Below, one piece after another: positions 8,610-18,327 of a stretch of DNA of 45,282 nucleotides. Under the pieces are notes generated by a model. It saw nothing but the letters and a program-made list of their open reading frames with translations. It was not told the DNA's origin and did no database searches. The DNA is taken from the NCBI GenBank assembly GCA_902626605.1, contig CACOFZ010000014.1:1-45282 (forward strand), in the 5' to 3' direction. Position 1 is the first letter of the stretch; each line of letters opens with the position of its first letter. The position numbers and the translations under genes are program-made. This DNA is from an uncultured PS1 clade bacterium. GTDB taxonomy: Bacteria; Pseudomonadota; Alphaproteobacteria; MED-G09.

Positions 8610-10001
8610 TTATAGAACATCATCTATACGATTTAATACTTCATCTTTTCCTAAACAATCAAGAACATTATATATACTTGGCGAACTAAGTGTTCCAGTC
8701 AAAACCGCTCTTAGAGGCAAGCCTAAATCTTTAAACTTTACACCTTTAGAAGAAGAAAAATCTTTTAACAACTGTTCTATATTATTAATGTCCCAAGTAT
8801 CAAGGGTTTCTATATTTTTTTTAATTTCAGATAATATTTTTTTTGCATCAATTGTTAAAATTTCAGTGGCTTTTTCATTTAACTCTATTGGTCTTTTTTG
8901 AAAAATAAATGCTAAAGAATCAATTAGCTCATCTATTGTTTTTGTTTTAGTTTTTACTTCCGATAAAATCTTAAGAATTGATTTTTCATGTATATCACAG
9001 TCTATCTTTTTTAATTTTATAAGATCAAATAATTCATGATTATTTTTATTTTTAATATAAAAGTTATTAATGTTTTTTAATTTTTCAATATCTAATCTTG
9101 ATGAGGATTTTCTGATGTTCTTGAGATTAAATAGTTTAATCATTTCTTCTTCAGTAAATATCTCTTTATCACCATGGCTCCAGCCTAATCTTAATAAATA
9201 ATTTTTAATTGCTTCAGGTAGAAAGCCTTTTTTTTCATAATAATCTATACCCAACGCACCATGGCGTTTTGATAGTTTTGAACCATCATTCCCATGGATA
9301 AGAGGAATATGTGAAAACTTAGGTATTTTCCAATCCATCGCCTTGAATATCTGAATTTGTTTTGCAGTATTATTTAAATGATCATCGCCTCGAATAATAT
9401 CGGTAACCATCATATCATGGTCATCTACTACAGCGGACAGCATATATGTTGGTGATCCATCAGATCTAAGGATAATAAAATCTTCAATATTATTATTTTG
9501 AAACAACACATCACCTTGAACTTTGTCATTAACAATAGTTTCACCATTTTTTTTTGATTTAAATCTTATCGTGTAGGGTTTTCCATGTTCGTTATCAGTA
9601 GGTTCTTTATCGCGCCACAGTCCATTATATCCAACATTAGAGTTGTTTTTTTTAGCTATTTTTTTCATTTCTAATAGCTCTTCTTCTGAGGCCCAGCACT
9701 TATAAGCATTACCTTCATCTAATAGTTTTTTCGCGACTTCCTTATGTCTTCTAATGTTATTTTTTTGGTAAATTGGAATATCATCAAAATCTAGGCCAAG
9801 CCATTTAAGACCCTCTAAAATGATATCAATCGAATCTAGGCTAGATCTTTTTCGATCGGTATCCTCAATTCTAAGAAGAAATTTGCCATTATTTTTTTTT
9901 GCATAAAGCCAATTAAATAATGCAGTTCTGACGCCCCCAATATGCAAATATCCTGTAGGGGATGGTGCGAACCGAGTTACTACTTGATTTTTATTATTCA
10001 C
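8610..10001 (-). CDS. gltX: Glutamyl-tRNA synthetase GltX
   Basis: Charges tRNA-Glu, and probably also tRNA-Gln if the organism uses the GatCAB amidation route; that cannot be judged here. Class I synthetase of 463 aa. The HIGH signature is in APSPTGYLHIGG at the N-terminus and the KMSKS-like loop is KLSKRHG near residue 245. The anticodon-binding C-terminal domain is Lys/Ile-rich. It lies between lexA and gltA as in other alphaproteobacteria. The 79-bp gap to lexA holds only AT-rich sequence; comEC, often found at this place, is absent. Confidence 0.96.
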   Translation of the reverse strand: MNNKNQVVTRFAPSPTGYLHIGGVRTALFNWLYAKKNNGKFLLRIEDTDRKRSSLDSIDIILEGLKWLGLDFDDIPIYQKNNIRRHKEVAKKLLDEGNAYKCWASEEELLEMKKIAKKNNSNVGYNGLWRDKEPTDNEHGKPYTIRFKSKKNGETIVNDKVQGDVLFQNNNIEDFIILRSDGSPTYMLSAVVDDHDMMVTDIIRGDDHLNNTAKQIQIFKAMDWKIPKFSHIPLIHGNDGSKLSKRHGALGIDYYEKKGFLPEAIKNYLLRLGWSHGDKEIFTEEEMIKLFNLKNIRKSSSRLDIEKLKNINNFYIKNKNNHELFDLIKLKKIDCDIHEKSILKILSEVKTKTKTIDELIDSLAFIFQKRPIELNEKATEILTIDAKKILSEIKKNIETLDTWDINNIEQLLKDFSSSKGVKFKDLGLPLRAVLTGTLSSPSIYNVLDCLGKDEVLNRIDDVL

Positions 10002-10080
10002 TTTAATTTAATTCCAGACTTTTTATCGGACTTAATTGTTTAGTAAAAGTTATTATTATTCAAGTAAATTAATATATGAA

Positions 10081-10761
10081 CTAATATGATCTAAGTATCC
10101 CAACTAAAGTACCTTGAACCTGCACTCTATCCGGACCATATATTTTTGTCTCATATGCGCTATTTGCTGGTTCAAGTGCTATAGTCTCTCCTTTTTTTCT
10201 TAATCTTTTTAATGTTGCTTCTTCTCCGTCAATTAATGCAACTATAATTTCACCTGAATAAGCATCATCCGTTTTTTTAATTATTGCAGTATCACCATCC
10301 AAAATACCAGCGCCAATCATTGAGTCTCCCTCAATTTCTAGGGCATAATGTTCTCCAGATCCAACCATGTGATTTGGAACAGATATTTTATTTTTTTCAT
10401 ATTCAATTGCTGCTATGGGCGTTCCCGCGGCAATTTTTCCCATCATTTTAAGTTCTCTAAGATTCTCAAAGACATCATCTTTAAAATCTTCCTTTTTACC
10501 ATCTATTAACTCTGGATTGAAATTTGCTTTTTTATTATGTGAGGAGGCTGACGGAAGTTTCATAACCTCTATAGCTCTTGCCCTATGAGGTAATCTCCTA
10601 ATAAAACCCCTTTCCTCAAGTGCGTTTATTAAGCGATGGATTCCTGATTTTGATCTTAAGTCAAGGGCTTCTCTCATTTCTTCGTAAGAGGGAGCGACAC
10701 CTGTTTCTCTCAAGTTTTGGTTAATATAGATTAATAATTCATTTTGTTTTTTTGTTAACAT
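10081..10761 (-). CDS. lexA: SOS repressor LexA
   Basis: Represses DNA-damage genes and self-cleaves when RecA is activated. The 226-aa product has an N-terminal winged helix-turn-helix ([14 protein letters not shown] to about residue 68), a linker, and an S24 peptidase domain. The autocleavage bond Ala112-Gly113 (IAAGTP), nucleophile Ser147 (EGDSMIG) and Lys185 (EATLKRL) are all present, so it should be cleavable. ATG 10761 follows GGGGA. Its promoter region contains an exact alphaproteobacterial SOS box, which predicts autoregulation. Confidence 0.97.
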   Translation of the reverse strand: MLTKKQNELLIYINQNLRETGVAPSYEEMREALDLRSKSGIHRLINALEERGFIRRLPHRARAIEVMKLPSASSHNKKANFNPELIDGKKEDFKDDVFENLRELKMMGKIAAGTPIAAIEYEKNKISVPNHMVGSGEHYALEIEGDSMIGAGILDGDTAIIKKTDDAYSGEIIVALIDGEEATLKRLRKKGETIALEPANSAYETKIYGPDRVQVQGTLVGILRSY

Positions 10762-10792
10762 ATTTTAAATCCCCATCTTTAATTAAAATAAA

Positions 10793-10839
10793 GAACTAAA
10801 GTAGAACGATGTTTTACTTTTGTTCTCAATTTTCGTCAA
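10793..10839 (-). promoter_or_regulatory. lexA promoter with LexA operator (SOS box)
   Basis: On the plus strand 10793-10807 reads GAAC-TAAAGTA-GAAC, an exact match to the alphaproteobacterial LexA direct repeat GAAC/GTTC-N7-GAAC/GTTC. Reading the minus strand, TTGACG (plus 10834-10839) is followed after 17 bp by TAAAAC (plus 10811-10816). The operator therefore starts three bases past the -10 and covers the expected transcription start near 10804. This is a textbook position for repression by LexA of its own gene, and it shows lexA has its own promoter independent of moeA. Confidence 0.8.
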
Positions 10840-10852
10840 GTATTATTAGGAA

Positions 10853-12082
10853 TTAATTAAGAATTATAGCTTTAACTAATGAATTTTTTTTAATTTTTCT
10901 GGCATTTGGCTCTCTAATAATGAGCAAATCGGCATTAGCATAGGAAGATAAAGACGAACTATCTTGGTTAGAAATTGGCATTGCGACAATCTGATTTTTA
11001 GAATTTTTTGATATATAGCCTCTTACATAACTTTCTCGCCAATTATTCTTTGGAAGGTCTTTGCCTAAACGAAAATTAAAAATATTTTCATTATAATTAT
11101 GATTTTGAAGTTTATAGATTGATGGTTTTAAAAATAACCGTGCGCATACCATCGATGAAACAGGGTTTCCTGGCAAACCAATTATTGGTTTATTTTCTAA
11201 GTAGCCAAACATAAGTGGTTTTCCAGGCTTCATTTTTATTTTCCAAAAATTAAGCTTAAAATTCATTTCTTTTAATGATTTGTATACTAAATCATAATCG
11301 CCGATTGATGCTCCACCAATAGTAACTATCATGTCACAAGATAGGCTTTTTTTTAATTTTGATTTAAGAGAATTCACTGTATCTTTTGCTATACCTAAAT
11401 CAACAGCATATCCACCCCAAGCATTTATTGATGAAATTATTGATGGTTTTGTTGATGCAGGTTGTTTTACTTGGTGATTTTTATTCCCAGGTTCAAATAA
11501 TTCATTTCCATTGGCAATAATTCCTATTCTTGGTTTTCTATAAACATCAATTAATTTGTAATTCATTGCTCCTGCAAGTGCTATATTGCCAAAGTCCATA
11601 ATTGAGGATTTTAGTAAACATCGATCATTTTGAGAAAAATCTTCTCCTTTTTCTCTTATGTAGCTCTCATTATTAACTTCTTTTACGTAAACTTTATCTT
11701 TACTTCTATCGCAATTTTCTTGGATAATAACTTTATCACAACCTTCTGGCAAAAATGAGCCTGTAAAAACTCTAACAGCTTGGTCTTTCCTTAATTTGAA
11801 TTTATTTTTATCACCTGCTTTGGTTTCTCCAATAATATCAAGATATTTTGGAATTACTTTTAAGTAATTTTTTTTAGTAGCATAGCCATCCATAGCAGAT
11901 GTATCAAAAGCGGGTTGAGTTCTTTTTGCTTTAATTGATTTTGATAAAATTCTATTTAGAGAATCTCTTATATTTATTTTTTCGGTTTTATTAATTGGTT
12001 TTATTGATTTTAGAATTCTTTCTCTTGCATCCTTTACTGAAATAGGATTATTTTCTTTTCCAGTCACCAGACTTACCCCCAC
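10853..12082 (-). CDS. moeA: Molybdopterin molybdenumtransferase MoeA
   Basis: Inserts molybdate into adenylylated molybdopterin to finish molybdenum cofactor. The 409-aa product contains TSAMDGYA near residue 65, a MoCF-biosynthesis domain with GGASIGDYD (usual form GGVSVGDYD) and GLPGNPVSSMVC. The start codon is a GTG, either 12082 or 12067; both lie within the 3' end of moaC, so translation is probably coupled. It is the last gene of the ppiD-trpEGDC-moaC-moeA run. Moco genes behind trp genes is a known alphaproteobacterial arrangement. Confidence 0.93.
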   Translation of the reverse strand: MGVSLVTGKENNPISVKDARERILKSIKPINKTEKINIRDSLNRILSKSIKAKRTQPAFDTSAMDGYATKKNYLKVIPKYLDIIGETKAGDKNKFKLRKDQAVRVFTGSFLPEGCDKVIIQENCDRSKDKVYVKEVNNESYIREKGEDFSQNDRCLLKSSIMDFGNIALAGAMNYKLIDVYRKPRIGIIANGNELFEPGNKNHQVKQPASTKPSIISSINAWGGYAVDLGIAKDTVNSLKSKLKKSLSCDMIVTIGGASIGDYDLVYKSLKEMNFKLNFWKIKMKPGKPLMFGYLENKPIIGLPGNPVSSMVCARLFLKPSIYKLQNHNYNENIFNFRLGKDLPKNNWRESYVRGYISKNSKNQIVAMPISNQDSSSLSSYANADLLIIREPNARKIKKNSLVKAIILN

Positions 12083-12518
12083 TTTTTTCTAAAAGTTGAA
12101 TATTAGTAATAGAAGCATCTTTATCTAATCCCTTTAACATATCGTAAATAGTTAAACACGATACAGAAACAGCCGTTAAAGCTTCCATTTCAACACCAGT
12201 TTTACCGTAACATTTGACAGTGCCTAAAACATAAATATCATTTTTAACTAATTTAATTTCTATTATTACTGATGATATTGATAAATTATGACAAAGAGGT
12301 ATTAATTCAGAGGTTTTTTTTGCAGCCATAATTCCTGCTATTCTAGCAGTTCCAAAAAGATCGCCTTTAGGTAAATTATCTTTTTTAATTTTTTTAATTG
12401 TAGTACTTTTAACTCTAACAATACCCTCAGCTATTGCGCATCTTTTTGATTTTTCTTTTTCGTCTACATTTATCATCCGCGCTTCACCTTTTTTATTTAA
12501 ATGTGAGAATTTAGACAT
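12048..12518 (-). CDS. moaC: Cyclic pyranopterin monophosphate synthase MoaC
   Basis: Works after MoaA to convert the GTP-derived 3',8-cyclo intermediate to cyclic pyranopterin monophosphate in molybdenum cofactor synthesis. The product is 156 aa, the usual length. It shows the N-terminal MINVDEKEKSKRCAIA, AGIMAAKKTSELIPLCHNL, KTGVEMEALTAVSVSCLTIYD, and the C-terminal KSGGKSGDWKR. All are characteristic of the family and carry the active-site Lys, His, Glu and Asp residues. It overlaps moeA by 35 bases and trpC by one base. Confidence 0.96.
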   Translation of the reverse strand: MSKFSHLNKKGEARMINVDEKEKSKRCAIAEGIVRVKSTTIKKIKKDNLPKGDLFGTARIAGIMAAKKTSELIPLCHNLSISSVIIEIKLVKNDIYVLGTVKCYGKTGVEMEALTAVSVSCLTIYDMLKGLDKDASITNIQLLEKSGGKSGDWKRK

Positions 12519-13315
12519 TATTTTCCTCTATTAACCAATAGATTTAGGTCTTCGCTTATTTTGTTTGATTTCATGAGGGTCTCGCCTATTAAAAAGTTAT
12601 TAATATTCTCTTTTCCAAGAAAACTTATATCCTCTGGAGATTTTATTCCAGACTCACTTATTATTAGGACGTCATCAGGGATAATTCTTTTAATTTCGAT
12701 ACTATTTTTAATATCTGTTTTGAAGTTTTCAAGATTTCTATTATTAATCCCTATCAAATTAGGATTGAACTTTAGCGCTCTAATAACCTCTTCTTTTGAA
12801 TGAACTTCAAATAAGATACTCATTTTCAAATCTCTTGCTGTATTTACAAGTTTATCAATTTCTATGTCATTTAAAATCTTCATTATAATTAAGATACAAT
12901 CTGAACCCCATGATCTAGACTCAAATACCTGATAAGTATCGATCATGAAGTCTTTTCTTAGAATTGGTAATTTAACAAATTTTTTAATATCTTTAAGATA
13001 TTCAGGAGAACCTTGAAAAGATGGAGTATCAGTTAAGATCGATAAACAGGCGGCACCACCTTTAACAAATTCTTCAGCTATTTCTATATGATTAAAATCT
13101 TTTCTTATTACTCCTTTTGAAGGACTTGCCTTTTTAATTTCAGCAATTATTCCTGCTTTACCAATATTATTTTTTTCTTGAAGTTTTTCTTTAAAATCAA
13201 TTGCGGGATCTATCTCTATAATTTTTTTTTCAATATTTTTTATTGGTAATTGTTTTTTACAATTTTCTACTTCTAATTTTTTATAATCTACAATTTTTTC
13301 TAAGATATTTTTCAT
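12518..13315 (-). CDS. trpC: Indole-3-glycerol-phosphate synthase TrpC
   Basis: Closes the indole ring in tryptophan synthesis, converting CdRP to indole-3-glycerol phosphate. It is a 265-aa TIM barrel without a fused TrpF domain. Motifs seen: IAEIKKASPSKG near residue 57, LRKDFMID with the catalytic lysine, and IGINNRNLENF and ISESGI further on. The ATG overlaps the trpD stop by four bases. trpF, trpA and trpB are not in this window; in alphaproteobacteria they usually form a separate trpFBA cluster. Confidence 0.95.
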   Translation of the reverse strand: MKNILEKIVDYKKLEVENCKKQLPIKNIEKKIIEIDPAIDFKEKLQEKNNIGKAGIIAEIKKASPSKGVIRKDFNHIEIAEEFVKGGAACLSILTDTPSFQGSPEYLKDIKKFVKLPILRKDFMIDTYQVFESRSWGSDCILIIMKILNDIEIDKLVNTARDLKMSILFEVHSKEEVIRALKFNPNLIGINNRNLENFKTDIKNSIEIKRIIPDDVLIISESGIKSPEDISFLGKENINNFLIGETLMKSNKISEDLNLLVNRGK

Positions 13316-14325
13316 GAGTTTGAAACCCTTATAAGATTATTTAGAGCATTTTTTGCATTTCCATTGTCTATAGAATTTTTTGACATAGAAATTCCATCTT
13401 TAAGGTTTTTTACTTTACCATCAACATATAAAGCAGCAGCTGAATTCAATAAAACTATGTCTCTATATGGACCTTTTTCTCCTTCAAGAAGACTAATAAT
13501 TTTTCTTGCATTTTGATCTGGATCACCACCAATAAGATCATTAAATTTTGATAATTTGAGGCCTAATTTTTCAGGATTAATTTCGTAAGTTTTTATATTG
13601 CCGTCATTTAATTCAGCAACATATGAAACTCCAGTTATAGTCAGCTCATCAAAACCATCTGATCCGTTTACGATTAAAGCTCTTTGTGAACCAAGAGTTC
13701 TTAATGTTTCAGCCATTGGTTCCAGCCATTTTTTATTGAAAACACCAATTAATTGTTTTTTTACATTTGCAGGATTTGATAGTGGGCCAAGAATATTAAA
13801 AATTGTCCTTACTTTTAGTCTTTGCCTTACAGGTCCAACATATTTCATTGCAGGGTGATGATTTGGAGCAAACATAAAGCCAATATTAGATTTTTCAATG
13901 CACTCAGTTATTTTTTTTGGTTCTATGTCTAATTTAACACCCAGTTCTTCTAAAACTTGTGATGAACCAGATTTTGACGATAAAGCTCTATTTCCATGTT
14001 TTGCTATAACTGCACCAGCTCCAGCAGCCACTAATGAAGCAGCTGTAGATATATTATATTTACCAGATCCACTACCTCCAGTTCCGCACGTATCAATAGC
14101 ATTATCTGGCGCAGAGACTTTTGAGGATTTCTCTCTCATTACTCTAGTAGCAGCAGTTATTTCCTCAATTTTTTCTCCTCTCTCTCTTAAGCCAAGAAGG
14201 AATTTTTCTATTTGTTTCTCACTTGCTTTACCCTCTAAAATATAATTGAAGGAAAAATAACTCTCTTCATCAGATAATCCGCTCTCGGATGAAACCTTTG
14301 ATAAGATATAATTAAAGTCTGTCAT
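13312..14325 (-). CDS. trpD: Anthranilate phosphoribosyltransferase TrpD
   Basis: Transfers phosphoribose from PRPP to anthranilate. The 337-aa protein has the glycine-rich PRPP loop DTCGTGGSGSGKYNIST near residue 80, then KHGNRALSSKSGS and the anthranilate-site region MFAPNHHPAMKYVGPVRQ. All are intact. It follows trpG directly (no intergenic base) and overlaps trpC by four bases. Confidence 0.96.
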   Translation of the reverse strand: MTDFNYILSKVSSESGLSDEESYFSFNYILEGKASEKQIEKFLLGLRERGEKIEEITAATRVMREKSSKVSAPDNAIDTCGTGGSGSGKYNISTAASLVAAGAGAVIAKHGNRALSSKSGSSQVLEELGVKLDIEPKKITECIEKSNIGFMFAPNHHPAMKYVGPVRQRLKVRTIFNILGPLSNPANVKKQLIGVFNKKWLEPMAETLRTLGSQRALIVNGSDGFDELTITGVSYVAELNDGNIKTYEINPEKLGLKLSKFNDLIGGDPDQNARKIISLLEGEKGPYRDIVLLNSAAALYVDGKVKNLKDGISMSKNSIDNGNAKNALNNLIRVSNS

Positions 14326-14892
14326 TTAGAGTCCTATAAAGTTTTCAAGTATTTTGTGACCAAAATCTGTGGCAATACTTTCTGGATGAAATTGAATACC
14401 TTCCACTCTTGATGTTTTATGTCTTATTCCCATAATTATTCCATTATTAGTCTTTGCAGATATTTCTATATTACCAGGTAAACTATCATTAGATACAGCT
14501 AGGGAATGATATCTGGTTGCTTTAAAATTATCGGGTAATCCGCTAAAAATAGTTTTTTGATCATTAAAAATGTTGTCTGTTTTTCCATGAATTATTTCAT
14601 GACACCTAATAATCTCACCCCCCAAGGCCTGAGCAATTGATTGATGACCTAAACAAACACCTAAAAGTGGAATATCATTCTCTATTGCTGCATTGACAAG
14701 ATTCATTGATATTCCAGCTGAATTAGGATCGCATGGTCCTGGGGATATAACTATTTGTTTTGGTTTTAATTTAATTACTTCAGAAACAGAAATTTTGTCA
14801 TTTCTGTAAACTTCAATTTTGCAACCTAAGTCACCGAGAAAATGATACAAATTCCATGTAAAGCTGTCGTAATTATCTATTAAAATAATCAT
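14326..14892 (-). CDS. trpG: Anthranilate synthase glutamine amidotransferase component TrpG (PabA-type)
   Basis: Class I glutamine amidotransferase (188 aa) that supplies ammonia to TrpE. It may also serve PabB for folate, since these subunits are often shared. Motifs: NYDSFTWN at the N-terminus, the nucleophile Cys in GVCLGHQSIAQALGG, and the His/Glu pair in GIQFHPESIAT. It abuts trpE and trpD with no spacing. Confidence 0.94.
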   Translation of the reverse strand: MIILIDNYDSFTWNLYHFLGDLGCKIEVYRNDKISVSEVIKLKPKQIVISPGPCDPNSAGISMNLVNAAIENDIPLLGVCLGHQSIAQALGGEIIRCHEIIHGKTDNIFNDQKTIFSGLPDNFKATRYHSLAVSNDSLPGNIEISAKTNNGIIMGIRHKTSRVEGIQFHPESIATDFGHKILENFIGL

Positions 14893-16383
14893 TTATTTTA
14901 AATTTCTTTTAATGGCATCTTTTGCAGCAGAAAAAAGTGCCTGTGATTTATTAACTGTCTCATTATATTCATATTCCTCGTTTGAGTCATAAACAACTCC
15001 TCCTCCAGCCTGAACATACATTATATCATCTTTAATGATAGCTGTTCTGAGAGCTATTGCTGTATCCATATCTCCATTTGAAGAGAAATATCCTACAGCT
15101 CCAGCATAAATTCCTCTTTTTTCTTTCTCTAATTCATCAATAATTTCCATTGCTCTTATTTTTGGAGCTCCTGAAACAGTACCTGCTGGAAAACCAGCTG
15201 ATAAAGAAGTTATTTCATTATCATTATCTCTTAACTCTCCTTCAACTGTGGAAACAATATGAAGTAGATGAGAGGTTTCTTGAATACTGAAAGGATTTTT
15301 AACATTAACAGTTCCTATTTTAGAAACCTTTCCGATATCATTTCGCCCGAGATCTAACAACATTAAATGTTCAGCTCTTTCTTTAGGGTCTGATAAAAGT
15401 TCTTCTGCTATTTCTCTATTAGATCCTTGTATTTTTAGTCTAGTACCCGCTATTGGTTTAATAGTAATTTTTCTTTTTTCTTTTTTAACTAGGGTTTCTG
15501 GGCTTGATCCAACGATATAGAAATCTTTTAAATTAAGGTAATACATGTAAGGCGAAGGATTTATTTTCCTTAATGATTTATATAATTCAAATGGATGTAT
15601 TTTAAATGGAGCATAAAATCTTTGACTCGGCACAACCTGAAAAATATCTCCAGCTTTTATATAATCACGGGCCTTTTTAACCATTTCAAAATATTCTTCT
15701 TTTGAAGTATTGGACTTTGGTGTTTCAAGGGTTGTTTGTTTTGTTTTATTTGTTTTAATAAATTCTTTTTTTTCTAATTTATTATAAAGTTTAAATAAGT
15801 TTTTTTTAGCTATTTCAATGCTATCTTCAGCAGAGATATCCTTTTTTGGTCTTGAAAAAGTAATAAGAGAAATTTCTTTTATTTTATTATCAAAAACAAT
15901 TACCTGAGATGGTCTTAGCAGAATAGAGTCTGGTAATCCTAAGGTGTCTTTATTTTGGTTTGGAAGATCTTCAATATTTCTAACAAAATCATAACCAATA
16001 TAACCAAAAATTCCTGAAGATATTGGTGGAAATTTATCAGAGAATTCAAAAATATTTTCATTTATAAAATTACTAATTATTTGATTAACATTTCCTTCAC
16101 TTCTAATAATTTCTTTATCATTTTCTTTAATGATAATAAATTGATCTTTAAGTTTAAGAATTTTATCAGGTTTTAGTCCTATAATAGAAAATCTTCCCTT
16201 TTCTTCTCCGTCCTCAAGAGATTCAAAAATAAATGAGTTATCTAACTTTTCTGCAACTTTTAAATAAGCAGAAATAATAGTTTCATTTTGATTGATTAGT
16301 TTGCTACTAATTATTTGAGTTTTATTTTGATCGTATTTTTTTTTGAAATCATCAAAGTTTTGTTCGATATTAATTTTTTCCAT
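14893..16383 (-). CDS. trpE: Anthranilate synthase component I TrpE
   Basis: Makes anthranilate from chorismate using ammonia from TrpG. The 496-aa product has an N-terminal feedback region (FIFESLEDGEEKGRFSIIG, resembling the tryptophan-binding ES motif) and the chorismate-binding domain, with IFQVVPSQRF, KPIAGTRLK, DLGRNDIGKV and SGAPKIRAMEIIDELE. It starts only three bases after ppiD, so no trp leader or attenuator fits directly upstream. Regulation would have to act at the ppiD promoter or post-transcriptionally. Confidence 0.96.
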   Translation of the reverse strand: MEKINIEQNFDDFKKKYDQNKTQIISSKLINQNETIISAYLKVAEKLDNSFIFESLEDGEEKGRFSIIGLKPDKILKLKDQFIIIKENDKEIIRSEGNVNQIISNFINENIFEFSDKFPPISSGIFGYIGYDFVRNIEDLPNQNKDTLGLPDSILLRPSQVIVFDNKIKEISLITFSRPKKDISAEDSIEIAKKNLFKLYNKLEKKEFIKTNKTKQTTLETPKSNTSKEEYFEMVKKARDYIKAGDIFQVVPSQRFYAPFKIHPFELYKSLRKINPSPYMYYLNLKDFYIVGSSPETLVKKEKRKITIKPIAGTRLKIQGSNREIAEELLSDPKERAEHLMLLDLGRNDIGKVSKIGTVNVKNPFSIQETSHLLHIVSTVEGELRDNDNEITSLSAGFPAGTVSGAPKIRAMEIIDELEKEKRGIYAGAVGYFSSNGDMDTAIALRTAIIKDDIMYVQAGGGVVYDSNEEYEYNETVNKSQALFSAAKDAIKRNLK

Positions 16384-16386
16384 TTC

Positions 16387-18288
16387 CTAGAATGACCCTT
16401 CAGCCTCTTTATTTTCAAAGAGTAGATTAAGTCTGTCCAAAAATATCTCTGATGATAATTCTTTTTGATGTTCCTCAGCAAGAGATATAATAAGATCATT
16501 TTCAAGTCTTGATTTATTAATCTCATTAATTGCTTCCATCCTTTCTTCAGTTTTTTCTAGAAGATCAATATTACTTACTTTTCCTATTACAATGCTATTT
16601 CCTATTGCTGCATTAACAATGAAAGGTGAACCTTTATCAGTTTTAAAGATTTCACTTAAAGCTTCACTTGAAAATATTTCATTTGAGGATGTTCTACTCA
16701 AAATACCACTTTTTGCTATTGCTAAATCATTTTCGTCAGAAATAAAATCTAAGTTATTATTAAATTCCTTTAGTCTATCAAAAATTTCTTTGGATTTAGT
16801 TTTTATATTTTCTATGGATTTATTTTCTAAGATAGAAAATTTAATATCTTCTATTGCCTCATCAAGAGGAATTTGTTTAGAATAATTAATATTATTTATT
16901 CTAAAAAAATTTAAATTACCTTCGTTATCTTCATAGGGTTCTAAGTCTTCATCAATATCATTAAGAAAAATTAAGTTTATAAGCTCTTCAAGGGATGGAT
17001 TTTTTATCATAGATCCATCAATTCTTTGGCCAACATCATTTATATTGTTAAAGCTCTCAATTAAAAGAGATTTTTCTTCAGCGATTTCTTCAAGGGTTTT
17101 TCCACTGGCTCTAAGATCTTCTATTTCACCATATAAGTTATAAATTTTATCTTTTGCTTTATCTTTTTGAATATCAGTTATTATTTGATCTTTTATATCT
17201 TCAATCTTTATTTCTTTCTCAGATATTATTTCATTAACATAAATTAAAGAGGGACCAAATGGGCTATCAGTTGGACCAGATAATTTATTTATGGGAGCTT
17301 TAAATGCTGCTTTAGAAACATTTTCAGAAATGCCTTCATCAAAAGTGATTAAGCCTTGATCAACATCACTTTTATCCAAATTTCTATCAATTAAAATTTT
17401 CTCTATATCACCATTGGAGTTAAAATTTTCTAATGCCTTAATTGCCTCTTCATCAGAAAAGTAAGGTATAAGGTAATAAGAACGTTTTTCTGGTTCATAA
17501 TAATTATATTTATTATCCTCATAATAAGTGTTTATTTCTTCATCAGATACTTTTTCCAGTTTTGATAAGTTTGAAACATTTAGAGAAATTATAGAAAAAT
17601 CTCTTGTTTCTCTGGTTTTATAAAGATTGATATTTTCACTATAAAATTTCTCAATTTCATTTTTTTCTACCTCATCCTCTAGAGAAATTTCATCTGGACT
17701 AATTATAATATATTCAACATTTCTTCTTTCAAATTGATATTTAAATAATAAATCATTAAGTGCCTTTGGAGGATTAATATCTTTAAAAATTGACCTAGAT
17801 AATTGAGAAAGAACATGAGAGTCTCTTTCTAATACTAAAAAGCTATCCTCCGTTAAACCATTTTGCCTAATTATTTGCTCAAAGATATTTCTATCGAATT
17901 GATTAAATGCATTTTTGAAAGCATTTGTAGATAAAATTCTCTTTTTTATTGCATCATCTGAGGCTATAAGCCCAATTTGATCAGATGCTGCATTGGCAGA
18001 GAGCTCAACTAATGACCGATCAAGAATTTGATAATGTAGACCAGAGTTAACTGCTTCTTCGGTTGAAATAACTCTTTCTAATTGATTTGATATTCTACCA
18101 ACTTCTCTATTAAAGTTAAAAAGGTAGCTTTGAGAGTTTAATTCTCTATTTCCTATTTGTGCTAAAATATTAGCATTATATCCTCTAAAAATATCCCCAA
18201 CTCCCCAAATTGAGAAAGCAAAAACCAATAAAATTATTAAGGCTATACCTAAAGGACCTGTTGCATTTTTTCTTAAAAGATCTAACAT
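16387..18288 (-). CDS. ppiD: Membrane-anchored peptidyl-prolyl isomerase/chaperone PpiD
   Basis: Inner-membrane periplasmic chaperone acting on proteins leaving the Sec channel. The 633-aa protein begins with a cytoplasmic stub and one transmembrane segment (IALIILLVFAFSIWGVGDIF), then a SurA-N-like region and a parvulin-type domain, ending in an acidic/helical tail. Primary sequence is poorly conserved outside the N-terminus, so the call rests on that architecture plus synteny with trpE and tpiA. It is the first gene of the long minus-strand trp-moa operon, with GAGG before the ATG. Confidence 0.88.
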   Translation of the reverse strand: MLDLLRKNATGPLGIALIILLVFAFSIWGVGDIFRGYNANILAQIGNRELNSQSYLFNFNREVGRISNQLERVISTEEAVNSGLHYQILDRSLVELSANAASDQIGLIASDDAIKKRILSTNAFKNAFNQFDRNIFEQIIRQNGLTEDSFLVLERDSHVLSQLSRSIFKDINPPKALNDLLFKYQFERRNVEYIIISPDEISLEDEVEKNEIEKFYSENINLYKTRETRDFSIISLNVSNLSKLEKVSDEEINTYYEDNKYNYYEPEKRSYYLIPYFSDEEAIKALENFNSNGDIEKILIDRNLDKSDVDQGLITFDEGISENVSKAAFKAPINKLSGPTDSPFGPSLIYVNEIISEKEIKIEDIKDQIITDIQKDKAKDKIYNLYGEIEDLRASGKTLEEIAEEKSLLIESFNNINDVGQRIDGSMIKNPSLEELINLIFLNDIDEDLEPYEDNEGNLNFFRINNINYSKQIPLDEAIEDIKFSILENKSIENIKTKSKEIFDRLKEFNNNLDFISDENDLAIAKSGILSRTSSNEIFSSEALSEIFKTDKGSPFIVNAAIGNSIVIGKVSNIDLLEKTEERMEAINEINKSRLENDLIISLAEEHQKELSSEIFLDRLNLLFENKEAEGSF

Positions 18289-18327
18289 TTTTTTTTAACC
18301 TCAAAATATTTTACTTAAATTTTCTGC

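Noticed and set aside
13598-14245. Two plus-strand open frames opposite trpD
   Set aside because: They are antisense shadows of a well-conserved gene with no start signals or recognisable domains.
10853-16383. Moco genes moaC and moeA in a trp operon as an unusual linkage
   Set aside because: The trpEGDC-moaC-moeA-lexA order is a standard alphaproteobacterial arrangement.
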